Below the pieces are notes generated by a model that worked only from the letters and a program-made list of their open reading frames with translations, did no database searches and was not told the origin of the DNA. Shown here piece by piece: positions 47,085 to 57,598 of a stretch of DNA of 64,000 nucleotides. The position numbers were made by a program, and so were the translations under genes. The first letter of the stretch is position 1; the number at the start of each line of letters is the position of its first letter. Source of the DNA: Vanessa cardui (Eukaryota; Arthropoda; Insecta; Lepidoptera; Nymphalidae); assembly GCF_905220365.1 (NCBI RefSeq), contig NC_061135.1:9949501-10013500 (forward strand), read 5' to 3'.

Positions 47085-48480
47085 GGGGGTACAAATAAGT
47101 TTTAGGACAGTTTTCAAAAAAATCAAGATTTATTAAAAAAGAAGTAAAACACAGTTATTCATCGAAGTAATCTCCATCGGACTGAATAACCTTCAGCCAC
47201 CTTTCAGGTAACTCGCGGATGCCTTTCGCAAAGAAACTTTCGACTTGCGAGGTGAGAAATTTAGGGACCCATTTTTCCACTTTTTCAAATGTTTTGAATC
47301 GCAAGTCAGACAAATTGTTCTGCATTTTCGGGAATAAATGATAATCGGATGGAACTAAGTCTGGTGAATACGCTGGGTGTGGTACAGCTTCCCATCCAAG
47401 CATTAGTAACGTGTCCTTGACCGGTTTACTCACATGGGGCCGCGCGTTGTCATGGAACAGTTCTAATGGACGTTTTCCTTTACCAGAAAATGGACGTTTC
47501 TTCTCAATTTCTTGATTCACTTGCATCGGCACATGACAATAGCGATCAGCAGTAACTGTTTGAACAGGTTTGAGTTGTTCATAACACAGTACGCCTTTCA
47601 TATCCCACCATATGCACAGCATGACTTTGTGACGATGAACATTGCGCTTTGGCTTGGATGTTGTTTCGCTGGCCGGGGTCAACCCAGTAATTTTTGCGTT
47701 TCGGATTATCAAAATAAATCCACTTTTCATCGCCGATTACAATTTTCTACAAGAAAGACTTTCTAAGTTGCTTGCTGTAAAGACTCAGACAAATGTCAAG
47801 ACGGCGGTTTTTATTGTCTTGAGTCAGAAAATGTGGTACCTACTTTGTTCCTTTCCGACACTTACCCATTGCTTTTAAACGATAAGAAACAGTTTGTTGA
47901 GTTACTCCAAGCTGTTCCAAAGGTGTTTCTCCATCTGATAAGAGTTTTCATCCAGCAACGATTGCAATTCCTGATCGTCCACTTTTACAGGAGGCCCGGT
48001 GCGTTCACGGTCACTAACGTCAAAATCATCTTCTTTAAATCGCTTATACCAATGCCCACATGTACTTTTAGATACAATGTTGTCTCCAAGAACAGAATAT
48101 ATCGATTCACAATAGCCGCCTGTAAATACCCACTGCTGGGCTTAAGGCCTCCTCTCCCTTTGAGGAGAGGGTTTTGGAACATATTCTACCACGCTGTTCC
48201 AATGCGGGTTGGTGGAATACACATGTGGCAGAATTTCTATGAAATTTGTCACATGCAGGTTTCCTCACGATGTTTTCCTTCTTCGCTGAGCACGACATGA
48301 ATTATAAAGACAAATTAAGCACATGAATCAGCGGTGCTTGCCTGGGTTTGAACCCGCAATCATCGGTTAAGATGCACGTGTTCTAACCACTGGGCCATCT
48401 CGACTCTCACGATATCGATTCGCACGCTTTCCTAACATTTTTTCTTGATGGAATAAATAGCATGTTTAATTTACAGAATT
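47085..48480 (-). pseudogene. mariner transposase pseudogene, split by a SINE
   Basis: Read on the minus strand, the order is an N-terminal helix-turn-helix region, a linker and a DD34D catalytic core. HAIYSIKKK starts near 48465, CGHWYKRFKEDDFDVSDRER lies near 48055, and IVIGDEKWIYFDNPK supplies the first catalytic aspartate (47729-47731). A 191-codon open piece (47155-47730) holds HDNARPH, then exactly 34 residues, then PSDYHLF, the mariner signature, and ends at SDGDYFDE. It is dead. There are stops at 47840-47842 and 47747-47749, frameshifts near 47940 and between 47640 and 47720, and a SINE-A insertion at 48109-48411. Full mariners are about 1.3 kb with about 345 residues, so nearly the whole gene was present. 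The terminal repeats are not clear. Confidence 0.9.
48109..48411 (-). mobile_element. SINE-A inserted in the mariner, 10-bp duplication
   Basis: It is a near full-length SINE-A. ATATCGATTC is repeated exactly at 48099-48108 and 48412-48421. Mariner coding sequence continues on both sides (KKKC.ESVRID before and ESIYSVLGDN after). The 155-codon plus frame crossing it is an artefact. Confidence 0.93.
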
Positions 48481-48534
48481 TATAGATGTTTATGATTCCT
48501 TTACGTTTCGAACATGTCAAGGACTATATTATTA

Positions 48535-48722
48535 TTAATATTATAAATGTGAAAGTAACTCTGTCTGTCTGTCGCTCTTTCACGAACAAAATGCTGAACC
48601 GAATTTGATGAAATTTCGTATGAAGAAAACTTGAACTCCAAGAATATAGGCTACTTTTTTGCCAAAAACATTTTCAACAAATATCCTAAAAAGTACGCGA
48701 AACCGCGGGCGACTACTCGTAT
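48535..48722 (+). mobile_element. non-autonomous Helitron-like element
   Basis: ATATTATAAATGTGAAAGTA, CTCTGTCTGTCTGTCGCTC and GAATTTGATGAAATTTCGTA lead to the end CGCGAAACCGCGGGCGACTA then CTCGTAT. The CGCG-AAAC-CGCG hairpin just before the end is the Helitron 3' signature. The final CTRR is mutated to CTCG. Confidence 0.65.
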
Positions 48723-49451
48723 GAGCATAAGGCAGTTTTATATCAAAATTTATGTCGAGGAAAACTCATTAACAGTTTAAAAATAAAAATATCGCTCATA
48801 TATATTTTTTATTGAATTAATTTTCTAAAACTTGCCAATCTGATTTGACTTGAACTGAACTTTTCACATTTAAATATTCCGAGCAAAGATTTGATTAAAT
48901 TAGTCAGCAAAAGTTCAATTGTTTTTAATAACTGAAGCGTTTTAAAATTTAATGCTAACTTCTCTGAGGTGTTTCCATTGAGTACAAAGAGATTTGTAGA
49001 GAAGTGAGACAGATGATATCACGACTAACATGTCTAGTATTTCCCGGAGATTTCTTATTGGAGCTGTGCCGAGTACTACTGGATAACTACTGATAGCTAG
49101 CTACTCTATATCGGCGATTGCTGTTGGGCCATACACTAAGCGAATATAATAAGTTCGAATTACACTTTAATTTAGTGCTTAAATAATACACAAAATTTAT
49201 TTTTGATATAAAATTTAAGTGACATGTGTAGCACAGAAAATTTCAAACATCAGAGGTAAGACGTAGAATTTCGTTCATAAAATTAATGTTTATTATTATT
49301 ATAAAAATATATTGCGAAGTGTATGTTGAGTATAAGAGCCGTGTTACGCACACATACAGATTATCAGGGTGGTTTTGGTTTGTGATAGTATAAAGAGCCT
49401 AGTTTCATTTGCTATTCATTCCATGCTCCACCAATATATCATTCGTATTAA

Positions 49452-49690
49452 TAGCTAGCGAACCACCCCGGCTTTGCACGGGTGCAATGCTGATACTTAA
49501 TACACTACAGATTTTTTTCTTTTTCCTTTACTCTATATTTTCCTTGTATTATAAACAAAAACCTTCTTCTCGAATCTTTTTCTTTATTAAAAAAAAGTCG
49601 CATTAAAATCAGTTTTGTTGTTTGAAAGTTTTGAAAGCATACATAGGGACAGACAAACGGTGAGCGACTTTGTTTTACGCTGTCATTAAA
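49452..49690 (+). mobile_element. family G copy
   Basis: It starts CTAGCGAACCACCCCGGCTT with CACGGGTGCAATGCTGATAC, and ends GGTGAGCGACTTTGTTTTAC. It is complete, outside any F element. Confidence 0.8.
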
Positions 49691-49751
49691 TAATAATGAT
49701 AATGATAATGAAATGCTGTAAAGTTAAAAAGTCGCGTTTTCTGTAGCCCTA

Positions 49752-49757
49752 TATAAA
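49752..49757 (+). promoter_or_regulatory. TATA box candidate
   Basis: TATAAA sits in CCCTATATAAAGTCAGG. It is followed about 150 bases on by a strong splice donor (AACATAG|GTAAGTAT, donor GT at 49911). The pair may mark the promoter and first exon of a gene, or the 3' half of a solo LTR. Confidence 0.3.
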
Positions 49758-50554
49758 GTCAGGTCAGAGTCAATCGGACATAGGACAGAGGTGGCTCTGC
49801 ACTCTTATCTACCGCCAGTTCTTTACGAACTATTCACACCTGTATAATATTGTAACACGTGTTCATTCTATATTCTAGAAATTCTATAAGGATTATTAAA
49901 GAGAACATAGGTAAGTATTATTTTTGTTTAAATAAAAAATTGGACTAAAACTAGTCATTATTAATCAGCTGAAAACTATTTTGATGTTTTATGACAAGAG
50001 ATTTTGTTTGGTAAGTTACATTACTAGTGTGCAAGTTTAAGAGGTAAATATGAGATATTCTTATGTATCTGTTACGAAAGAAGGTAACTCACCTTTCAAA
50101 ATCAAAGCATACATTCTATACCTTTGTTATAATTTCGATTTCGATGTTCATACACTCATATATTATTCGATTGTTTGATGTATGGAATGCTCGATTCGTT
50201 TGTAATAAATGTGAATTTTTATTTTTATATTATTACCTTATTCGATATTTAAATAGTACTTCATGGCAAATTCTTATGATTCAACATTTAATAATTATAA
50301 AGGAGTATGTTAAAGTTTACTTTTTTTATTAATATACTAACTTTGGATATCCATGCAACTGCCTCATTGATCTAATACCTAGACCAAAAGACTATCAAAG
50401 AAGCCCGTGAACCCTTCAGTACTATTCTTATTATTATATGGATTATTTACACACTAACGCACTAAAACAATTATATGCACACGAGTTAACAAATTTCTGT
50501 TGAAAATGACTCCTCGAATACGAATTGGTAAAAAAAAATTAATTACAATCTACA

Positions 50555-50807
50555 CAAATATTGTTTGTTTGTATAAAAAGTATGTCTGTCTAACTGTTAC
50601 TTTTTAATGCCCAAACAAAGAAATAGAATCGAATTTGATAAAATTCAGAGCGAAGCAAGCATGAACCTGAAGGCCATAGGCCTTTTAATGCCTACCATTT
50701 TACAATCAGCCCCTATAATACAAGAGACCAAAGGTCATATGCCTTCTAATGCCTATCATCTAATGATCAATCCTTAAAACGCGAGAAAAATCGCGTGCCG
50801 TTACTAG
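50555..50807 (+). mobile_element. Helitron 3' end with canonical hairpin
   Basis: A perfect 6-bp hairpin ACGCGA-GAAAAA-TCGCGT (50779-50796) is followed 11 bases later by CTAG (50804-50807) and T, the textbook Helitron terminus. Upstream, TATGTCTGTCTAACTGTTAC and CGAATTTGATAAAATTCAGA match the general layout of these elements. The 5' end is approximate. An internal near-duplicate (ATAGGCCTTTTAATGCCTAC, and GGTCATATGCCTTCTAATGC about 55 bases on) is notable. Confidence 0.7.
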
Positions 50808-51366
50808 TATAAAATGTTTTTATATTTCATACCGTTTTTCAGTCTTGAACAAATAGTAAAACATAATAAAAATCGTAGTATAAGAGTTTTAAATTAAATT
50901 TTCACTTTAAACTAGCTAGAAGTTCGATTAAGGCAAAAAAATAAAACTTGAAAAGTTCGAAACTCCGCCACCTGTAACTGTCGCAGTCGACCGCCGTCTC
51001 CTAAACAAGCGAAGAACTCGAACTAAGGTTCTGCTAACTCTGATATTTGTTTAAACAGACTTAGTGCATAGTTAGCTCAGGATAACTTCCAAATTGGTGT
51101 GAGAATTTCTTGTTTCATTATCAAAGTTGTAATATGAGCAGGATTGAGACTTAGAAGTTTCTAATTATCAAGTATAAGTCATGAAAAGGCGAAAATCAAG
51201 TTAGCTACATTTTGGTTAGGCTAATTATATTAGTATTTTAAATTTTGGAATTGTATATTCCGTTAATATTACGATTGGTATGGTTTGTATTAGCTCATGA
51301 AATATATAAAATGTAATTGACCCATATTACTAAATTTCTAAGACATAAAAAAAGAGAACGTGAAAG
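50808..51366. other. unassigned DNA with a GC-richer patch
   Basis: 50955-51040 is locally GC-rich without a frame. Nothing else is supported. Confidence 0.35.
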
Positions 51367-51660
51367 AGTCTTGGTGGTAGGGCTTTGTGCAAGCCCGTCT
51401 GGGTAGGTACCACCCACTCATCAGTTATTCTACCGCCAAATAACAGTACTCAGTATTGTTGTGTTCCGGTTTGAAGGGTGAGTGAGTCAGTGTAACTACA
51501 GGCACAAGGGACATAACATCTTAGTTCCCAAGGTTGGTGGCACATTGACGATGTAAGGAATAGTTAATATTTCTTACAGCGTCATTGTCTATGAGTGATG
51601 GTGACCACTAACAATCAGGTGGCCCATATGCTCGTCCGCTAACCTATAACATAAAAAAAA
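51367..51660 (+). mobile_element. family B repeat, best copy
   Basis: It runs TTGGTGGTAGGGCTTTGTGC, AAGCCCGTCTGGGTAGGTAC, GTAACTACAGGCACAAGGGA, TTCTTACAGCGTCATTGTC and CCATATGCTCGTCCGC to a CATAAAAAAAAG tail. The poly(A)-like tail supports retroposition. Its tail is joined directly to fold-back copy F3. Confidence 0.85.
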
Positions 51661-52128
51661 GAAAAACTCACTACAAACAACATACTATTTCAAAACAACA
51701 AATTAATATGCACTAAAAAGTGAAATGAAACGAAAAATATTAGACTACTTACAAATCGATTTACGATAATATAATGTAGCTACAATTATTGTTATATTTG
51801 GAGCCGGTGTCAGCCACGGGCACGTACCTCACCAATCGAAAGAAAGAAGGGAATACGGGTCCCTTAATTGACGCAGTATATTGTCTTATAAAAAGCAATT
51901 AATAAAATACGTATTTGTTTTTGGAATATTTTATATTAGATATTCTTGTTTATAGCGGTATATAGATATATTTTAGGGTTTTCTTGGCTGACACCGACTC
52001 CAAATATAACAGTAATTGTAACTACATTATATAATCGTAAATCGACTTTGAAGTAATCTAAAATCTTCATTCTAATTATTAAAATACAGACTAATTGATA
52101 ACCTCCTCCTTTTTGAAGTCAGTTAAAA
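51661..52128 (+). mobile_element. fold-back element F3, chimeric end
   Basis: The left arm GAAAAACTCACTACAAACAA through GGTGTCAGCCA and the right arm GGCTGACACCGACTCCAAAT match the inner fold-back of F1 and F2. The right edge continues into AATACAGACTAATTGATAAC then CTCCTCCTTTTTGAAGTCAG, which is the outer end of F2. The loop (about 51823-51986) is unlike those of F1 and F2. Confidence 0.75.
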
Positions 52129-55100
52129 ATAGAATAAAACTTAGATGAGAAAAGAGTACTATAATTACTCACTTTCGTTTATATTTAAAATTGAAATATG
52201 TTACAAGCAAGTTTAGTTGCATCTTTTGCTTGCTCGATGCAGTATATTTATACAAAAGAAATAAAAAACTTCTAGTCATATTGTATTTTATCGCAAAAAA
52301 AATTAAAGTGTTATTGGCCACTGAATTTATTTATCGAGTCTCCTCATTCATGAAATTTAACCTGTATGCTATCACGTTTCCATAACTGGTAAAAATATAT
52401 ATATATACATACATATATCCAATTAAATGGCAGAATGCGCAAACCTTATAAAAGTTAAAATTGGAAAATAAAATTCAAAACAAAAATTCGTCATATATTT
52501 CTTTGATGTTAAATAATATTTGAAACTAAAAAAAAGTATTAGGTTGTTTTCACATGGGATAGAATAACCCGTAGAAAGGATACGTGAACTTTTTAATTGA
52601 ATGGTTTGATTTTTTTTTTTGATATTATATTTCAATAGGTTCATAGATTTTGCTTTTTCATTTCTTTATTTTATGCCTTCATACGTATAACTATAATTGT
52701 AAATTTATAATCTTTACTTTTTTTCAGCCGTGCTTAAAATAATAAAAGTATGTAAACTTTTGGTTTGGGATTCAAATTTGCTTCATAGCAAATCCCATTA
52801 AATTCGGACTAGTATTTAGCCTTCAAAATGTAACGACACACAGTCAGATCAAGCTCTTTTTGCATTTATATTAGGTAGGAAGGAAAGTTCTGTCGTATTT
52901 TAAATGATCAGGTAATTTTTTTTGTTACTAATATTAAAGAATCTGGCTGGCGAGTAATTAGGATTTTTACCTAAAAGATGGCAACAATTTGTAACAAATA
53001 ACTGGGTATATTTAATTTGTTAATATTAAACGTATATTTTTATAAACGAATTGAAATAGTTTTTGTAAAATGCAGCAGAACTTTCCCGCCAACCAATTAA
53101 TAATAGTATCAATTAATACATTCTTAATTCCTCTTAAATATGCCTCTTTGAGATACGACCTCGGATCCCTCACTAACAAGATTTGTCCGTAGTAAAATAG
53201 AATTAACAATCACAATTTGTTTATGTTTCTTGGAGACCACAGTGTTTCTTTTCATCGTTTCCATGTTATGATTTCTCGTCAGAGATATAACAATGAGACA
53301 GTTGTATTGTCGCAGGCGTTCGTGTAGGGAAAAGTAAATCTTATTATATTTTAAGTAATATTTTTCAATATGTTTTTTGTTATAAATCAATGTTACAATA
53401 AAAAGCAGCAGTGCACGTAGCTCATAACCTATTATTTCACATAAACTGATTATTTTCGACATTGGATAACTAAGAGAAATGTTATTAATAAATAAAAAAA
53501 TATTTATAAATTAGCCTAAAGAATTACAAAATAAAGATCATATACGACACTTAAAACGAGAAAGAAAGATTTTTAAAACATAGACAGCTTACTCAAAACA
53601 TTTTTGGATGCAACTCCAAAATAAAAAGGAATTAAAAAACACATGGAGGACTTAAAACATAAATAATAAGGCATTAAAGAAATCATTTATTTTGCATAGT
53701 GTGATTACGAAATCTTACTTGGTTTCGCAGAATTTCGGACATAATCAATATACCTACATGATCTGCTAACCTCATGGAAAATAATGTGTTATTACTACAG
53801 AATAGAAAGTATGTGTAGGTACTATTCTGTAGGTACAATTTATATTTAGTTAAATTTACATTTCGTGCTATGTTCGAAAAACGTTAAAAAACTTCATGTG
53901 TGTTTAGGTAAGCTTCTTATTTCACCCACAAGACCATCATATGCAAGGTGTTATAAATTTGTTCCTTATTTAGATATAATAAATGTATTATAGCATTTTT
54001 AGTTTTGCTATTCATAGTATTATTTCCAAATACAAATTTAAATTTAAATGTGTATACTACATAGTACTCAACGTGAATAATGGATTATCGTAATTTTTAT
54101 GTAATTTATCTTAGGGGTTATTAATACGCTATTGTATCACTATAATTATAACGTGCCGATGCAACGTAATAGGTAGGTTAATGTAATATAATCACAAGTA
54201 ATAACATCTCGTGGTGAACGTGAAAACTATCAAAGGGATATTTTACTCGAATGTAACGGAATTAAAAATAATAGATTGACTTTTAATCTTTGCAGTGTAA
54301 TATTGCTTTTCATATGAGTAAATTGAATCTAGTAAATATCTTTTGATTATTGGTATAATAATACTAATTAAGAAGCACTCATATCTTTATATTTTTAATA
54401 ATTTAGCGAAGGTAAACGAGGAAATAAACCTCTCGATTGTAATCTACGGAACCCATAGAGCTTAAGACTGTAAGAAAGATTAATTATTCCTTACCATGTT
54501 ATTACACTAAATATAATACTCTCAAATTACTTTATACGTAGTTGTTAATTTGATACAATTGTAAAATATTTATTTAAAATGGGTTAGGATAATTATTAAT
54601 ACTATATTGTAATACCGCGATTGGGACATTACTCTGCCCAAAGTAATGAATGTCTGTGGAAATTATACCAGTGTTTAATTGTGTGAATCGCTTTAGGATT
54701 TGCAATATATAATAATAACCACGCAATAAATCTATAATTAATAAATTAACGTCAGAACATTGTGAATAAAGTGTGTACAATTAGAAAAAAAACCGCAAAC
54801 GTATTGATTTGTTTCTTATGACCAAAAGTTATAAAAGGGAAGTACAGAAGTAAAGTTATATAACAAATCTGATTTATCCTTAAATGAGATTACTAAAGAA
54901 AATAAAATTTGTTTAAATTAATTCAACCGAATTCAATGCCAATGATTTCACTTCCTTAATAGCTAATACAGAGATGTTTAAAAATATTATGATTGGGAGA
55001 CTCGTGGAATTATATGCTTCACAACAAAACGTCGTACAAGTGCTGCCTATAATTCTAAATCAAAAAAGTAAACTTAGTTGTTACATATTATAAATAAAAA

Positions 55101-55203
55101 TGATAAAAAATATCCCGGAATATATATTTTTTGGTTGGGTCAGCAGTTGCATAATTTAAATTGACTTGATCCATTGATAATAATGTTACAAAATTAGGTC
55201 ATA
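52129..55203. other. unassigned AT-rich DNA
   Basis: No gene or clear repeat is supported. The minus frames at 52423, 53012, 53124 and 54574 have no recognisable domain. An AT microsatellite lies at 52394-52412. Confidence 0.45.
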
Positions 55204-55248
55204 TTTTCAACCGACTTCCAAAAGGAGGAGGTTATCAATTCATCTGTA

Positions 55249-55279
<31 letters not shown>

Positions 55280-56321
55280 GTTACCTCATAACTTTTCACT
55301 GGGTGGACCGATTTTGATAATTTTTTTTTTTGTTTGAAAGGTAGTGCTTCCCGTGGGGTCCCATTTTTTTTATTTTTTTTTCCGATGATGGTATCCATAT
55401 GAAAACGACATAAGTCTTAAATTTGCGTTATGTATATGCGCGACAAATAGGTGAATAACTGAAAATCACGTTAACCAATTTTGATAATTCTTTTTTTATT
55501 ATAAAATATATACTTCAAGGGTAATTTGGTAAAAGTTTGGTAAGGTTCTGAGCACAGGATCTATGACAAAGTGACGGAACGGAAGGGTACGGAACAATTC
55601 TGAGGAGCACGTTAGCGATACTCGGTCGAATCTTTTATTTATAGGTTATTTGGATATTTGAGTCACCTTCCGTAATGTGGTTATGTTTATGTAATTATCA
55701 TAGTCGAATATTATAATCAACTAGCTACCCACCCCGGCTTCGCCAGGGGTGCAATACTGATACTAAATATACTACAGAATTTGTTTATTTACGACATCAC
55801 ATCGCAAACTTCTAAAATTATCAGTGTTTCTTTACTATATTGTTCATGTATTATATACACAAACCTTCCCCTTGAATCACACTATCTTTTAAAAAAAACC
55901 GCATCAAAATCCGTTGCGTAGATTTAAAGATATAGGGACAGAGAAAGCGACTTTGTTTTATACTATGTAGTGATGGAACTCCTATACGGATCGCAGTTAG
56001 GGTGCGATATGGGGCAGAATTTCTTACTATCTTTAATCAAATTTTGTGTATGTGATGTGATATCATATGATGTACGAAATATAGTTGGTCTTTTTCAAAG
56101 ATTTTTTGCTGAGTTCGATTACAGCTCTTTCGAGGGATCCTTGTAGTTCACGCCGCGTGACGTATTAAATCCGCATTTTCGAAAGTCTATTTTTGCTTTA
56201 TTCGCAAGTTTCCTTTGAAATTGTCCTCGAAGTAGTTTCTGACTCATATAAACGGAACGCTTAATCTATCCATATTTAAAAAAATTAGTTAGTCAACATC
56301 AGCTTCACTTAAAATCAAAAA

Positions 56322-56917
56322 ATAAATAAAATTTTAACAAAAAGAAAAACCGACTTCAAACAAAACACTATTTTAAAACAAATGAATATGCACGAAAAAG
56401 TAATAAAAATAATTGCGTATTCAACATATTTTTTAGAGTCTTCCTAAGTTAAATGAAATGAAAAATATTAGACTACTTAAAAGTCGATTAACGATTATAT
56501 CATGTAGTTATAATTATTGTTATATTTGGAGTCGGTGTCAGCCAATAAAACCCTACAGTATATCTATCAAAAAACAATACGAGAATACTTTAACAAATAT
56601 GTTTTTTACAAATTACCTTTTACACAATAATATACTGGATCAATCAAGGGGCTCGTATCGCTTCTTTCTTTTGATTGTTGGGGCAAGGGCACCGTGGCTG
56701 ACACCGGCTCCAAATATACCAATAACTATAACTACATGATATAATCGTTAATCGACTTTTAAGTAGTCTAATATTTTTCATTTCATTTAACTTAGGAAGA
56801 CTCTAAAAAATATGTTGAATACGCAATTATTTTTATTACTTTTTCGTGCATATTCATTTGTTTTAAAATAGTGTTTTGTTTGAAGTCGGTTTTTCTTTTT
56901 GTTAAAATTTTATTTAT
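56322..56917. repeat. inner fold-back of F2, 223-bp arms
   Basis: Arms 56322-56544 and 56695-56917 are reverse complements with a 150-base spacer. The core AACCGACTTC is shared with the outer arm end, suggesting related termini. The 93-codon frame at 56458 lies across the arm and loop and is not treated as a gene. Confidence 0.88.
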
Positions 56918-57493
56918 CTTAATAAATCTTTAGTTAACAATTATGTACTATGTAAATGACGACTACGACTACGACGTGATGTCGTATATAAACAAATTCT
57001 GTAGTATATTTAGTATCAGTATTGCACCCGTGCGAAGCCGGGGTGGGTAGCTAGTTGATTATAATATTCGACTATGATAATTACATAAACATAACCACAT
57101 TACGGAAGGTGACTCAAATATCCAAATAACCTATAAATAAAAGATTCGACCGAGTATCGCTAACGTGCTCCTCAGAATTGTTCCGTTCCCTTCCGTTCCG
57201 TCACTTTGTCATGGATCCTGTGCTCAGAACCTTACCAAACTTTCACCAAATTACCCTTGAAGTATATATTTTATAATAAAAAAAGAATTATCAAAATTGG
57301 TTAACGTGATTTTCAGTTATTCACCTATTTGTCGCGAATATACATAACGCAAATTTAACACTTATGTCGTTTTCACATGGATACCATCATCGGAAAAAAA
57401 AATAAAAAAATGGGACCCCACGGAAAGCACTACCTTTCAAACAAAAAAAAAATTATCAAAATCGGTCCACCCAGTGAAAAGTTATGAGGTAAC

Positions 57494-57499
<6 letters not shown>

Positions 57500-57553
<54 letters not shown>
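57500..57553. repeat. 54-base A homopolymer
   Basis: An uninterrupted A run inside the right arm of F2. The frame with a poly-lysine stretch at 57474 is an artefact of this run. Confidence 0.95.
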
Positions 57554-57557
<4 letters not shown>

Positions 57558-57598
57558 GACGAATTGATAACCTCCTCCTTTTGGAAGTCGGTTGAAAA

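Larger units (their letters stand above)
55204..57598. mobile_element. fold-back composite F2 with about 600-bp inverted arms
   Basis: The outer arms 55204-55804 and 56971-57598 are near-identical reverse complements. They start TTTTCAACCGACTTCCAAAA and differ mainly in a homopolymer (25 T on the left, 54 A on the right). The arms take in the first part of a family G copy whose remainder (to 55975) lies only on the left. A second, smaller fold-back sits in the middle (56322-56917). There is no transposase. No clear target duplication is visible. Confidence 0.88.

Noticed and set aside
47512..48300. Plus-strand frames of 78-155 codons around the mariner
   Set aside because: They are antisense to mariner coding sequence or cross the SINE insertion.
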